This document shows positions 1-11,807 of a DNA stretch of 64,000 bases, in pieces. The DNA is from Paragorgia papillata (taxonomy: Eukaryota; Cnidaria; Anthozoa; Scleralcyonacea; Coralliidae): NCBI GenBank assembly GCA_035771165.1, contig JAWNZC010000469.1:3181001-3245000 (forward strand), given 5' to 3'. Below the pieces are notes generated by a model that was not told where the DNA came from, did not search any database, and saw only the letters and a program-made list of their open reading frames with translations. The translations under genes and the position numbers were made by a program. Numbering within the stretch: position 1 is the stretch's first letter; the number at the start of each line of letters is the position of its first letter.

Positions 1-130
1 TGTTTAACCATATAAAATGACTGAACAGTGAACTGAGTGTGTGGTTTGGTGAATTAGAAGCATGCGATAGTTGTGTGATTAAAAGATCATTTTTTTGGTT
101 TATGTTTTTAATATTTATTTTAGTTGAGTT

Positions 131-253
131 GGCTGATTTACTACAACTTGCCTTAAAATGCATAAATTACTTATTGTCCCAGGGATAATATATATTATCC
201 CTGGGACAATAAGTAATTTATGTATTTTAAGGCGGGATTGTAGTAAATCAGCC
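131..253. mobile_element. Short palindromic foldback element (MITE-like)
   Basis: Two arms of about 55 bp are near-perfect reverse complements meeting at about 183-190. They start GGCTGATTTACTACAA and end with its complement. No coding potential. Bases 1-130 to its left show nothing recognisable. Confidence 0.7.
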
Positions 254-421
254 AATAAAATTTCAACCCCGACCTACTTTAGAGGTGAATACGCTGGATA
301 ATGACCGCGGTAGATCAAAGAATACCGACTCGATCATGAACTAATATGCTGTAATTACAATTAAATACACTATTTTATTATATAAAATAGAGTGTTTTAT
401 TGATTTTTCCACCACTAATAA

Positions 422-482
422 AAGTGATAATCTCACATGTGCGATTAGTTATGATAATCGCACATGTGACGATTATCGCTGA
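422..482. repeat. Small imperfect hairpin
   Basis: Inverted copies of a GATAATCGCACATGTG-like arm face each other. This lies where copy A's intron 2 stops matching copy D's, so it is probably part of an insertion. Confidence 0.45.
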
Positions 483-550
483 ATCAGCATTATAGTTTAA
501 TGCAATTTTTGCAAGGCAATAGGACAATTTTTTTATATAATAAACAGAAC

Positions 551-685
551 AATACATGGATGCTTGGAAATATGAAATTTATTTCTCGTGTTGAACAGGA
601 TATGTCACTCGTTCGCTTCGCTCACTCGTGAGATATCCTGGTCAACACTCGAAATAAATTTCATATTTCCGCACATCCATGTATT
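551..685. mobile_element. Palindromic MITE-like foldback
   Basis: Arms of about 55 bp beginning AATACATGGATG and containing GAAATATGAAATTTATTTC are inverted at both ends, with a GC-richer centre (CGTTCGCTTCGCTCAC). It is absent from the matching intron of copy D near 34,990, which supports a lineage-specific insertion. Confidence 0.65.
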
Positions 686-690
686 ATTCT

Positions 691-2040
691 CTATATAATT
701 ATTTTTTTCACTACTCTAAATTATTTTATTGTTATAGTCAAAATGGAAATACCTTCCCACTTCTTCTTCTGTAGTTTGTTGTGTATTACTGTATTTCTGT
801 AGCCACTACCGAAGCATGAGAAATATTTTTTTTGAAAACTGTACATATAAATAGTATAATTTAGCTTTAAATGGCATTTATTCATAATACAATGGATATA
901 TTTATCCCAAATTGATACCAAGAGACGAATATACATCAAGAATTGGTGACTTTTATCACTAGACTTTCCTCACACTTCAGTAGCAGCTACAGAAATACAG
1001 TAATACACAACCAACTACAGAAGTGGAAGTGGGAAGGTATTTTCATTTTGACTGCAAATTTAATGTTTTTTCTAAATTATCATGTGTGGTCCTGATTCAA
1101 ACTTGAATACTAAACTATCAGGAAGTCACTGCATTTTTCATTTTTACAAAAATATCAATATTTTGCCCTATAAATGAAAATACTTTTTATGACTTTTTTA
1201 ATCTTGTGCTGCAACGTTGCTGTTAACCCATTGCTACCTAGGGTGTCTGAAGGTTCTCCTTTTCATGAGTAAAATCATCTGGTATTAGCCAGAGAGTGAA
1301 ACAATAAAGGTGTCATTTTGGCTGGCTCAAGTATCCATTAGGTTTGATGTAAAAAGGAAATTGGATGTATTTTATCTGCCAACAGACTATAAACATATTT
1401 CATTTTTGAAAATGTAGAATACTTAACATCAGACACCTCCACAGAGATAAAATCTTAAGAGATAAGTCTTATGCCTCGACACGGCCACGTTGAATTGCAT
1501 CCTTCGCAATTCAGCCACTGGCTGCAAGTAAGGATGATTAGCCCCCAGTCCTTTTTTATCTTTAGGATAGCCTGGGTAGCTTGTGTATTAAGGCTTGGGT
1601 GCTTGGCATGCTTTTACCCATGCAGCAGTCCTACAGATGGCCACTTTTAAAAATGTTTGGACAGCGACTTTTAGCATGAACAACCTCAGCAAAATATCAT
1701 CTTCAAACAACGACAACACATGTTTTCCCTTTCTGATGTTTCTTGATTTCTGTCAGCTGTTGTTTTTTTAACTATTGGACAAGTTTTGTTACTTATTTTT
1801 GTCAAGACATGCAGATATGATGATGGCTTCTTACAACTACGTCCACCAAAAACTTTTCATGGCCTTGTGCACCAAAATATATAATGTTCTTGATGGTCAG
1901 TTTTGAAACCGTGGCTACATACAGAAGCCTGAAGCTTGTGTGCAGCTGTGCTGACTAATTCCATAGAAAGTGATGATAAAGATTTTCTATGACAGACTAT
2001 GTATGTGTTTTATAGTATGGTGTTGAAACATTTTTGAACA
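691..2040. repeat. Intron 2 of copy A, paralogous to copy D intron
   Basis: Apart from the SINE fragment, this sequence is collinear with 34,990-35,970 plus 37,600-37,880 of copy D. No exon is visible in it. Confidence 0.7.
1461..1566 (+). mobile_element. 3' fragment of 5S-derived SINE inserted in copy A intron 2
   Basis: The stretch starting ATGCCTCGACACGGCCA matches the 3' part of the SINE copy at 43,326-43,440. Copy D's otherwise collinear intron lacks exactly this stretch at about 35,762, so it is an insertion in A. Confidence 0.7.
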
Positions 2041-2061
2041 ATTTTGAAGTTAAGAATATAC

Positions 2062-3885
2062 CTGCCCAGTTCTGGTCTGTATATCCACCACAAATATAAT
2101 CCCCAACTTTCACTAAAGTCACTGTAGGTCCCTTATTGTCACAACATCTGTGAAAATCTTGTGCACGCCATCCATCTCTACCAGCTCGATAACAAAGACG
2201 CCATTGAAACTGATCACCCAACCACATTTCCATTTGTTTGCCATATTCAAAATGACCATTCAAAATAATTGAGGTATTACATAATTCACAAGGAACTGTT
2301 GCAGGACGACATGCTAGATAAGAAAGTAAATTACATATGATTAAACCATTCCTGCCCGAGCTGGCCAAAAACAGTTCTAAAGGGCGGTGCCACAGCGATG
2401 AGTGTGACGGCATAAACTTTGCATCAAAAAGGTCGCGTTAAAAAATGTCACTTGCTATGGACTCAGCGTGAGCGAGCGATGAAGGAGCGAACTCGCAGAC
2501 ACAATCTCCAAGGCGAAGCGTTAATAATCAAAGCGTTAATAATTTGCCTGCTTGTAGACTCTACTGTCTTTATTCGATGATGTAATGAAATGTTGTACGG
2601 CTTGGACGGTGCGTTGCGTAGCTAGCATCGCAATAGAGAAATACGTCAGACCTTGTGAAAGTTTTATCTGGAGTTGAATCAATTACAACATGTACCATGT
2701 ACCTTTAGTTAATTTTTAATTCTTTTTAGTTATATAAATCTTACCAACTTTTCCCAGTTTATCGAAGAACGTCGTAACATCATTGTCGTTGATTGGGGTG
2801 CTTTGATATTCAATGTTGCCATCATGAACAGGTTTCATACTCCGTGGTCGCTCTTGTTTCATTCTTTCTATATTCTCTTCAATCATCTTTTGCGACGAAA
2901 GGATTTCTTCATCGTTGCCTTTCTCAAGAAGGTTCTTGGCTAGATTGAAAGAACCTTTTACTTTATCCACGTGACGTTTCACTTCGGTTTCTTGTTCCAC
3001 AAGTGGTTCGTGAGTTTCTTTGTATTTCTTGTCCACTTCCTTCATCATTAGTTTGGCTTTCTCTTCCAGCTTTTGAGTTAAGATTTTTAAAACTTCTTCT
3101 TTCTGTCGAGTGATGTCTTTCTTTGCTTTCTTTACATTGTCTTCCAGAGACTGTTTGGCATTTGATATCAACTCTAATGTGTCGTTGCCTTCCTTCAGAC
3201 TTTCTTCTAAGATCGTACAACGCGATGCTAATACTTCTCTTTGCTTCTCAGCCACTTCGTCAACCGAGAGACATGAATGATTTTGCTTGATGTGATTCAA
3301 TAGCATACAATGACTACAGATCAGTTCTTTACATGTCTCGCAATAGAACTCAAGGGTCTTGTTCTCATGATTCTTGCAGTAAAGTTTTGCTCTGATCTTG
3401 GCTTGGTTCTCAGCTTGACTCAACTCGTTTATTGATAGCAGTAGCACAGCGTGTTTCTTCTTGCTTTGTCTGTACCAAGTTTCATGAACTTCGAAACATT
3501 TTTCACACATGAACACCTCACAAGTTGTACATCGGCTAACTGCTGGCTCTTGGCAACGAGAACATTGCGAAACCTGTGCTCGTCGTTGAATCGCCATGAC
3601 GTCTAACATATTTCTGATAAAATGACTGCTCGCCATTCCTGCTACTTCATCTTTTGGTTTCAGGAAAAATTCTGACCGACATGTCGGACAGTTGAATACT
3701 TCAATCTCTTTACCAGCTGCTTCCTCACGATGGCGTTTTACAAACTTCTCTAAACAGATTTTGCAAAACGAGTGTAAGCAAGGCATTAATGTTCGTGGTT
3801 CGTTCAAAGTTTCTAAGCAAATTGGACATGTCAGTAAGGATTCTAGTTGATCAACTGGAACGGCGTCGGTTTGAGAAGTAGCCAT
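2062..3885 (-). CDS. TRIM-TLDc protein, copy A (exons 1-2; exon 3 not in window)
   Basis: Predicted cytosolic RING-type E3 ubiquitin ligase. Exon 1 is 3885-2745 and exon 2 is 2313-2062; both junctions are phase 1 with GT/AG ends. The ATG at 3885 is chosen because an in-frame TTG 21 bp upstream is not a normal start. Residues about 20-76 form a C3HC4 RING (CPIC, CLHSFCKIC, CPTC), about 108-150 a first B-box and about 168-208 a second B-box (YCKNH, CETC, CSHC), followed by about 120 residues of Lys/Glu-rich coiled coil. Exon 2 encodes the first half of a TLDc domain (FQWRLCYRAGRDGW, GDYICGGYTDQNW). The final TLDc exon, present in B, C and D, is not found down to base 1; it may lie outside the window or be lost. 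The coiled coil is clearly diverged from B-D, so A is the most distant paralog. Its RING carries an extra Met relative to B and C. Confidence 0.85.
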
Positions 3886-4390
3886 TGTAGACAACGTTTT
3901 GTTCAAAAAGTGTAGTAGTTTCTTGTGTTGATACTCAGTTTATAGTTAAACTGCAATGCCGACGGAAAGCGAAAGTGTTGGAAGTCGTTGTCTCTGAATT
4001 CTCAGTAAATGGTAATACGATTCTTGGTAAACTATCAAATATCCTGCTGTGATTGGTTTTCTATTTCGATATTCCTGTTTATATTTGCATCTTTTTAACT
4101 ATACACTCAGCCTGGAGTACAATATATAGACTAGAGAACATCGCTTGCTTTTGCCAAGGAGCAAAACAGCCGAAACTGACGTGAATTCCTTGCATAACGA
4201 ATTAAATCTCATTTATACGTCATGGTGAAAAGTATTTTACTGTTGCGTTTTCAAAATGATAAATTTCTTGGAAAACCACGTGGTGAAAGTGTTGGGCTAT
4301 TGTGATGTCACGAGCATTTCCGAGTCAAGTAGCCAAGGTTAGATATAGCTTTGGTTGCCTTTGCAAACTGTTGAAACGAGAAAGAGGCAG
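3886..4390 (-). promoter_or_regulatory. 5' leader and promoter-proximal flank of copy A
   Basis: This flank is nearly identical to the flank of copy D (40,232-41,370 minus its MITE). It contains AACCAATCACAGCAGG (complement at about 4043-4058), a CCAAT-type block also found upstream of B, C and D at a comparable distance. No TATA box or transcription start can be assigned. Confidence 0.4.
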
Positions 4391-4694
4391 CAGATTGGTC
4401 TGTATGAATAATATAGAAAATTGATACTGTTGTTTTTGTTGTGGAAATGTATGAAAAAGCAGAGTGTTGGGTAGGCGACGAGTGTTTTGAACAAGTGAAA
4501 AGGTGGTAAACTGCTGAGATTTTTAGTAAAATAGATTTTTACGGGGCATGATTGCCCGGAAAATATTTGATTTCTAACTCTCAGAAACGCGTTCTCCTGC
4601 ATTTTAGGGTCAGTTTTACAAGAAAATATTATGATCATAAACAACATCATTTTAGTTTACCTTTACTTCCTTTGTCAATATCAGACTAGTTTTA

Positions 4695-5372
4695 GGGCCT
4701 GCTTATATGATCCAGGTGTACCGGGATGTCCCGGTTGCCGGGGATGAATTTCATCCCGGGTTTATATGGAGTAAACAAAGTGCTCGTCCTGGTTGACTGG
4801 GATGAATTTCATCCTGAGTTTATATGGAGTAAACAAAGTGCTCGTCCCGGTTGACTGGGATGAATTTCATCCTGGGTTTATATGGAGTAAACAAAGTGCT
4901 CGTCCCGGTTGCCCGGGATGAATTTCATCTCGGGTTTATATGGAGTAAACAAAGTGCTCGTCCCGGTTGACCAGGATGAATTTCATCCCGGGTCAAAAAG
5001 TGCGGGAATTTAAGGAAATGGACAAAAAGGCAAAAACTCACCCTAATTCTACTATGTTAGAAGTTATTTCACTTTTATTCAGTGTTTTGTCTTTAGACCT
5101 GACCGTTTGGACGAAATTCTGACCGTAATATTCAAAATTACAAGCATTGTAGTTCAGTAAACTTCATCCCGGTGTACCGGGATGTCGCGTTTATATGGGA
5201 AAAAATCTGTCCCGGTGTACCGAGATCTCGGTTGCTTCAACCGGGATCGCGATACACCGTGACGTCCCGGTCTCCATATAAACGCAACCGCGAAAATAAC
5301 AGTAAATTATCTACAAGCCGAGATCCCGCTACACCGGGACGTCCGCTACACCGGGATGATATAAACAGGCCC
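4695..5372. mobile_element. Harbinger-like MITE with internal tandem repeat
   Basis: The ends are GGGCCTGCTTATAT and the complement of GGGCCTGTTTATAT, flanked by TTA on each side (4692-4694, 5373-5375), as expected for PIF/Harbinger elements. Inside, about five copies of a 58-59 bp unit (GATGAATTTCATCCCGGG core) run from about 4740 to 5000. There is no transposase frame. Confidence 0.7.
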
Positions 5373-5582
5373 TTAGTAGACTAGTTGCACATGGTCATGG
5401 TGCCCTGGTCTGTGTGTGAAATTTATGTACGAGAAAGTGCCACCAGGCCTGCAATTGTTTTTAAATCTATAAGCTCCGACGTTAATTCTGGTGCAATCTG
5501 AGGCATGATCAGGCAGCAGCAGTATTGCACCAATTACTGCAGCGGGAAAAACTCGTGCTTTCACGTCTAATTTTTAGGGGGA

Positions 5583-5740
5583 CTCGGCCCCTGCTTACGG
5601 TCATGAGCGGAGCCCTTCATCAGAGTAGAATCGGCTGAATCAGTAAAATGAAGGGCTCTGCTCAAAACTTCAGTTTTTCCTTACTAAAAATCTCGGCACT
5701 GATCATCTTTTCACTTTGCTTTGTAATACATAACCTGATG
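5583..5740. repeat. Inverted pair of the GAAGGGCTCxGCTCxAAAC repeat
   Basis: The stretch contains GAGCGGAGCCCTTCATCAGA and, further on, GAAGGGCTCTGCTCAAAACT. The same hairpin-like motif recurs at about 25,391, 29,870, 32,560, 32,990, 33,135 and 42,305. Confidence 0.5.
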
Positions 5741-5802
5741 CAAACACTCGTGTAATAAGTTTGGCAGAATTCGAACTTTCGAAGGTGCTTATGTAAAACC
5801 CA

Positions 5803-5852
5803 TGCGCGGGGTGTTGGTGGCACAGTGGTTAGCGCACGCGCCTTTCACCTGG
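5803..5852 (+). mobile_element. tRNA-like SINE head (truncated)
   Basis: The sequence GTGGCACAGTGGTTAGCGCA resembles a tRNA D-arm and polymerase III A box. It is followed by GCGCCTTTCACC, like a tRNA-Glu anticodon arm. No T arm follows, so this is a fragment and not a tRNA gene. Confidence 0.4.
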
Positions 5853-5948
5853 ATTTTTTTCTCGTCGGTATGGCTAGAAACGTTTCCCTGTTTGCCAACA
5901 GCAGTATCTGTTTATATATTTACATACTTCGTAAATATATTCATAAAA

Positions 5949-6108
5949 ATGGCCACCATTTTATATTTTTTTATAAGCATTTAAATTTAGCCTTTCCAGC
6001 CTCAATCTTGTGTAAAGGTTTTTTTCAATTAGATAAAACGCAAGAATAAGGTTGGAAAGGTTATTTAAATGCTTATAAAAATATAAAATGGCAACCATCT
6101 TTTGAAAA
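5949..6108. mobile_element. Foldback element
   Basis: Inverted arms of about 55 bp start AAAATGGCCACCATTTTATA and end with the complement ending GGCAACCATCTTTT. Non-coding. From 6108 to about 6630 nothing firm is seen. Confidence 0.6.
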
Positions 6109-6631
6109 GGCTGGGAGACGGACAAAAAAGATGGTGAGTTGTACATTTAACCACAATCCTTTGTGTGCAGTAAATATTGTTTCTTGCAGAATTATTGGAA
6201 GATATGGTTTTAAAACGATCAATTTTGGTAGGAATGAAGTTCTTGCTTACTTAATCCATCTTAGCATGATAAACAATCTTTAGTTGTTATTTGAGCTGAT
6301 TTGAGGTTGCAAAGCATTGTGGTTAAATGTACCGCCGCCATCTTTTTCGGTACCATCAATGGTGTACAAACTGGTTGAAATAATTCATGATATATAACTT
6401 TGCATATGTGCTTGTACAATATCATCAAGTTTGATAAATGGAATCCATTCTCAATGACGTTTTTGTTTAAAAAAGGCGTAGAATATCTCTGTTAGCTAGA
6501 GATACCTCGTAGCATCTACCAGGACTCTCTGTCTTTGTCATAATGGGACTAGTACGAGTTATAGCAGAAGAAAGTTCTTGACTAAAAGGGATGCACCAGA
6601 AGTAGGTTTCAAGATGGCTTAGAAGGTAGAA

Positions 6632-6744
6632 CAAAAAAACAACAGCAGTAACAATGACAGCAACGACAACAGTAGCAACAACAGCAACAGCAAGGGCAAA
6701 ACAACAATAACAACAACAGCAACAAAATGACAACAACAGCAAAA

Positions 6745-6776
<32 letters not shown>

Positions 6777-6818
6777 AAACAACAACAACAGCAAAACAGC
6801 AACAGCAAAACAACAACA

Positions 6819-6853
<35 letters not shown>

Positions 6854-7088
6854 AGCAAAACAACAACAGCAACAGCAAAACAACAGCACAGCAACAGCAA
6901 AACAACAACAACAACAGCAGCAGCAACAGGAGCAGCAACAGCAAAACAACAGCAGCAGCAACAGCAAAACAACAACAACAGCAGCAGAAACAGCAAAACA
7001 ACAACAACAGCAAAACAACAACAACAGCAAAACAACAACAACAGCAGCAGCAACAGCAAAACAACAACAGAAAAACAACAACAACAGC
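6632..7088 (+). repeat. CAA/CAG/AAC-rich compound microsatellite
   Basis: About 450 bp of interrupted (CAA)n, (CAG)n and AAACAAC repeats. Frames on both strands stay open only because of composition (poly-Gln, poly-Cys/Val/Leu). No conserved gene is attached. Confidence 0.85.
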
Positions 7089-7432
7089 GGAGTCTCTGGA
7101 GCAGAGTCTCTGCAGAGTTCCCACCCGCACCGGTACCACCTGCACGAGAGCTCTTACTAATTTGCAAGTTGCCCAACCGTTCTATACTCGAGAAACAATT
7201 TGGAACAAACTGTGCAGAATTGCCAAGTCCAAATCCTGGACAAAAGTCCTTGAGACGCTATTCGAAAATCGTCAAAAACGGCAAAGTGTCGCAACAATTT
7301 TGTCCAGGGATTGTTGGTTTACCTACTTTAAATTGTATAATTTTTGTTTTATTCCACATTGAGTCAACGTGTACACGGCTCACTATTTTGTAATCAGAAT
7401 AAATAATGATTTATTATTATTATATTTTTTAG

Positions 7433-7540
7433 GCAACATGGCAAACTTTAAAACACGATCTAGTTTCCAGTTTAATTCCAGTCTTTCTTGCCAACCACCC
7501 AAATTCTTTAAGCGTTCTACACTGTGTCTGGCATGGCCAG
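7433..7540 (+). CDS. CNOT1: CNOT1-like exon (N-terminal scaffold region), isolated
   Basis: A 36-codon exon in phase 0 at both ends, after a TTTTTTAG acceptor and before a consensus CAG/GTAAGT donor. It reads ATWQTLKHDL then IPVFLANHPNSLSVLH and ends WHGQ. I recognise this from the helical N-terminal part of CNOT1, the scaffold of the CCR4-NOT deadenylase complex. The exons that should follow in a complete CNOT1 (several hundred residues) are not visible before the next CNOT1-like exon at 9305. This is therefore part of a partial or internally deleted copy, or intermediate exons escaped me. An exon upstream of it was not found either. Confidence 0.65.
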
Positions 7541-7988
7541 GTAAGTTCCATCGTAGATAGTCAAATAGTGTAAACACAACAAAGAAACATAGTGATTTTT
7601 CAACGGAAGACTGACCGTACCGTAATGGTGTAAACGAGGCCTTTAATGCGTGTTGCTTTCAGACGTATCGTCGCATCGAATTAAATGCATAAATTGTGAC
7701 AACATATTTTCTGAGCCCGTGATCAGATTTTTGTTTACTTCGCATGCGTATTGGACGTTTTTGGCGCGGTCTAGCGGGATTTTCCTTGCTCGTCACTGAA
7801 TTAAATTCGTCGCATGAAACGAATTCGAGTTTACGTCGACTAGTCAACGAAGCTAACTATGAATTAAATTCGTCTGAATTAAATGCGACGTATGAACCAT
7901 TATACTTGGAATTATACGCGGGTTTTTATTGTAGCAGATATCACTCTATATGTACTATTTAAAACCTGAGCAGCAGTGTACTGCGAAT
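7541..7988. other. Non-coding stretch
   Basis: No gene or RNA is seen. The phrase GAATTAAATTCGTC or close variants recurs four times between 7677 and 7885. Confidence 0.5.
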
Positions 7989-8186
7989 GTTTTAAATGGC
8001 TTCAAAAACTATCCATATAATAAGCTCATATATATAGAAATCAATTTTGAAAATTGAAGTTGTCTGAGCCGCAAAATCGAAGAAAAAGTTCATCGAAAAT
8101 AGCGAGCGTGTTTCTATCACATATAGAGACACGTCACGGTCATGATTTTTCTTTGTGTTTTCCTCGTGAATTATTAATGAGTTTTT
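7989..8186 (+). repeat. Dispersed 200-bp repeat, copy 1
   Basis: Nearly identical in the same orientation to 28,438-28,635, which abuts a CNOT1-like exon. Shared phrases include GTTGTCTGAGCCGCAAAATC and CACGTCACGGTCATGATTTT. Confidence 0.8.
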
Positions 8187-8188
8187 GA

Positions 8189-8345
8189 AGTAATATATCA
8201 TACACGAGAAGCCGTTTATTATCTGATTTGAAAACACCGAGAAGTGTGTTGAAAAATGAGGCGATAGCTGAGTACTCACTTCGAGTTGTTTTTAAATCAG
8301 ATAATACACGGCTTTCGAGTGTATGGTATAGCTTCTCAAACAAAT
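8189..8345. mobile_element. Palindromic foldback element
   Basis: Arms of about 60 bp run from ATATATCATACACGAGAAG to the complement near TATAGCTTCTCAAAC. The same family occurs at 19,340-19,500, with a half copy at 25,060-25,120. Confidence 0.55.
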
Positions 8346-8454
8346 CAGTATAAAGAGAAATCTGAGGTAAAACTTGTCTTAATTTATGGGCGGTAACTGA
8401 TTGCCATTATGTTTTCCTCATGAATTATTAATGAGTTTGAGAAAGTTATATATC

Positions 8455-8840
8455 ATAATAATAATTATAAGTAATAACATGACTTGAGGGAAATTTAATC
8501 GCTAATTTCCCTCAAGTCATGTTATTAGTTTGTAATATTATGATCGCCGAGGAAACTGACTTTGAGAATCTTACCGACAGGAAATTTACATGGTTGATCA
8601 GAGAAGTTGCATCTAATTTTCCCGTGCATGTTGATGAGGGAAATATATGCAAGCGGGAAATTTAGAAGAAGACAAAAGATTTCTTTGTCTTCTAATTTTC
8701 CCTCATCAACATGCACACGGGAAAATTAGAAGAAGACAAAGGATAAATTTCCCTCTTGCATGAGCGATGAGGGAAATACGAGGTTTACATTCCCTCGGAG
8801 AACAAAAGAATCCGAGGCGATCATGGTATTATAATAATAA
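8455..8840. mobile_element. Composite hairpin repeat (GGGAAATT family), copy 1
   Basis: Successive inverted blocks carry ATAACATGACTTGAGGGAAA, CATCAACATGCACGGGAAAA and complements. The opposite orientation of the same repeat is at 45,183-45,640 in a Rab intron. Confidence 0.65.
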
Positions 8841-9304
8841 TAATTTATTTAATCACGTGTCGCCAAGGAGCTTTGACAAGCTCGTTCAAAATGTGCACGT
8901 GATATATTGCGGTGCCCTGATGAGTAACCGCTGAGCGGCAAGACTGTACTACATTTAATACCATCTGCGGTTCAACCCTTTATTTCTGAGTTTTCTATAG
9001 GTTTTTCCTAGAAATTTGAAATTGTTTTCTAGAAATTAGGACTAATGTTTTTAAATGTTCTCCAAAACTAGAATGATTACTAGTATATCGTAGTAAAATT
9101 TACTTTGATGAAGGGCTGTGACGTCAGTACTCCAGTCACACACTGCCTGCGCGACACTCAACATTTGGATCACTCCAAGATTCACTGCAAATCTGCCATG
9201 AAGGCCGGCTTGAGAATGAAGAAATAATAAATTGAATATTTAATGAGGCGGCATCCCTTTGTGGTCTATAGGGGGGGGGGGGGTATCACTACTAACCTCC
9301 TAAG
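8841..9304. other. Intergenic stretch
   Basis: Nothing recognisable apart from a G-run at about 9271-9282. Confidence 0.4.
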
Positions 9305-9376
9305 CCAACAATGACTATCGATGAAGTGCTGGAAATGCTAAAGACTTTTAAAGATTCCCCATCCAAGAAAGAAAAG
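9305..9376 (+). CDS. CNOT1: CNOT1-like exon preceding the TTP-binding region
   Basis: A 24-codon exon, phase 0 at both ends, after a weak CTCCTAAG acceptor and before an AAG/GTAATG donor. It encodes PTMTIDEVLEMLKTFKDS then PSKKEK, very close to the CNOT1 segment just before the region encoded at 28,660. Joining the two in phase gives a continuous CNOT1-type reading. The intron between them would be 19.3 kb and contains TRIM-TLDc copies B and C on the same strand. It was recognised from its protein and from the phase match, not from length. Confidence 0.7.
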
Positions 9377-9531
9377 GTAATGAAACCTATCATTGTTTAT
9401 TTGCACGAGTATCGTTTTCTAAGTTTTCAAAAAGTTTCACTTCGAATTGATACACGGAAAATTTTTTCCAAAACTTTAGGCAAAGATCTAACCACTGACC
9501 AAAGCTCAAGGCTGCTTTATATTGTGCAGCC

Positions 9532-9581
9532 TGTTCGTTCGTTCGTTCGTTCGTTCGTTCGTTCGTTCGTTCGTTCGTTCG
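9532..9581. repeat. (GTTC)n microsatellite
   Basis: About 12 uninterrupted GTTC/CGTT tetramers. Confidence 0.95.
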
Positions 9582-9636
9582 TGCGGCATCAATAGACACG
9601 GCAATTTCAAGTTTGCCAAAAAATAGCGGTTTGCGC

Positions 9637-10033
9637 TAAGGTTGGGCGGTTTACCGGTTCTTTTCGGTTTTATTATTAAACCGGTTTTTTCGGTTTAGCT
9701 TTTAGAAAAACCGGAAAACCGTCATCCTTATTTATTACAATGTTACAATGTATAATTTGGTTTAGTTCTTAAAATTGTTACTATTAAAGATGAGAAAAGC
9801 AAAATAAAATTAACGTTAGCAAACGTTTTCGCTGAACGTTCGTTTTTTGTTCAATATTTTGCCGTGATTTATGCAGTCATTTATAATTATACAGCCAAAT
9901 TATGACGTCCAGCGCTATTAAAAATTTGAAATTGCGTTAGTTCTGAACTTTTGAAAAACCGGTTTTACGGTTTAACCGGTTTAGAGTCGGACGGTTTGGC
10001 GGTTTTTATTTTAATCCAAACCGCCCAAGCTTA
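9637..10033. mobile_element. Non-autonomous hAT-type MITE
   Basis: Terminal inverted repeats TAAGGTTGGGCGGTTT and TAAGCTTGGGCGGTTT are flanked by 8-bp duplications GTTTGCGC (9629-9636) and GTTTGCCC (10,034-10,041), one mismatch. Subterminal ACCGGTTT motifs recur at both ends. No open frame. Confidence 0.75.
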
Positions 10034-10125
10034 GTTTGCCCCCTGGGTATTGCGGTGTTTAACATAATGAAATGCAGGAATAAATCACATCGTTGAATGC
10101 ATCTTTAAGTGTAATCGCACATGTA

Positions 10126-10516
10126 AATAAAACCTCTCGTGTTATATCGCCTTGCTTTGCACATTAGATTGGGGATAAAATCAAAGCTTTTGTACTTGAT
10201 CGCGTTGCTAGGGTATATTGTTTAAACGCGTGTACTGGTGGTAAAAGCCAGGGCGGACTCCTCCAATGAAATAATATATATCAGACTATAATATTTATAA
10301 GAATATGGAAATATAAACCGGAAATACCAATCACAGCAGGATATTACATAGTTTACCATGAAATAAGGAATCATATTACCATTTACCGAGAATTGACTAT
10401 TGTGAAACCGAAAGAAAGATTTCCAAGACCAGAACTGAGTCAAACGATTTCCAGTTTCTCTTGCTGATTACGTTTACGAGAAACTACTACACTTTTTGAA
10501 GAAAACGTTGTCTACA
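10126..10516 (+). promoter_or_regulatory. 5' flank of copy B
   Basis: Nearly identical to 21,033-21,430 before copy C. The CCAATCACAGCAGGATAT block at 10,327 lies 190 bp before the ATG. Confidence 0.4.
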
Positions 10517-11807
10517 ATGGCTACTTCTTCAACCGACGCCGTTCCAGTTGATGAACTAGAATCCTTACTCACATGTTCCATTTGCTTAGAAACTTTGAAC
10601 GAACCACGAACACTGCCTTGCTTTCACTCGTTTTGCAGAATCTGTTTAGAGAAGTTTGTCAAACGCCATCGTGAGGAAGCAGCTGGTAAAGAGATTGAAG
10701 TATTCAACTGTCCGACATGTCGGTCGGAATTTAATCTGAAACCAAAAGATGAAGTAGCAGGAATGGCGAGCAGTCATTTTATCCGAAATATGTTAGACGT
10801 CATGGCGATTCAACGACGAGCAAAGGTTTCTAAATGTTCTCATTGCCAAGAGCCAGCCGTTAGTCGATGTACAACTTGTGAGATGTTCATGTGCAAAAAA
10901 TGTTTCGCGTCTCACGAAATGTGGCCAAGCAACAAGAAACACACTGTGCTATCAATAAACGAGTTGAGTCAACCTGAGAACGAAGTCAAGATCAGAGCAA
11001 AACTTTACTGCAAGAAACATGAGAACAAGACCCTTAAGTTCTATTGCGAGACATGTAAAGAACTGATCTGTAGTCATTGTATGCTCTTGAATCACATCAA
11101 ACAAAATCATTCATGTCTCTCGGTTGACGAAGTAGCTGAAAAACAACGAGAAGCATTAAGATCAGGCTGTGCCACTCTAGACGAGAAGTTATCTGAGGCC
11201 AAGGAAGCACTGGAAGCCATCAGCAAGGTCACACACTTCCTTGAAGAGAACGCCAAGAAGGTCAAGGCCAGAATCACTCAACAGAAAGAAGACATCTTGA
11301 AAAAAGTCGCGGAGAAGCTAGACGAGAAAGCTCAGCTTATGATTAACGAAGTAGACAAGATTTATAATGAAATGCACACAGACAGGGACGTAGCGACCGG
11401 GGGGGTGTGGGGGGGTGCTACACCCCCCCAATGGAGACGTTTCGAAAAAATCAGGTAAAATTGTGACGATCAGGTAAAAAAAAATCAGGTAAAAAATCAG
11501 GTAGATTTATGTGCTAAAATGTGAAAGGTTAGAGAAATTTTCTTTCTCTACTCATTATCTTGCGTATATATGCAGCGGCCGCGGGTCAAATGACATGTAT
11601 ATCATATTATCACAGGAAACACAATGACAATTACCATGTGCGCTCACGAATTTTTGAAATATGACTCACATATTTATATAGCGCGCGTATATAGAGTTAC
11701 ACTTATATTGCGCTTTTCAACGGAGATTTGAACGGATAATTGTGGGAAAGTTCTGTTATAAGTGTTAATTTTTCTTTACTGATCAGTGATCACTGCCATG
11801 CAATGCA

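Noticed and set aside
4339..4650. 103-codon minus-strand frame
   Set aside because: No domain, no family, no splice context; ordinary chance frame upstream of copy A.
6467..7362. Poly-Gln or poly-Cys/Leu/Val frames
   Set aside because: CAA/CAG microsatellite; no conserved flanking protein sequence or splice-supported exon.
10496..10517. Start of copy B (and 21,410, 3906, 40,252 for the others) at an upstream TTG
   Set aside because: The first in-frame ATG is 21 bp downstream in all four copies; TTG starts are not expected for a nuclear animal gene.
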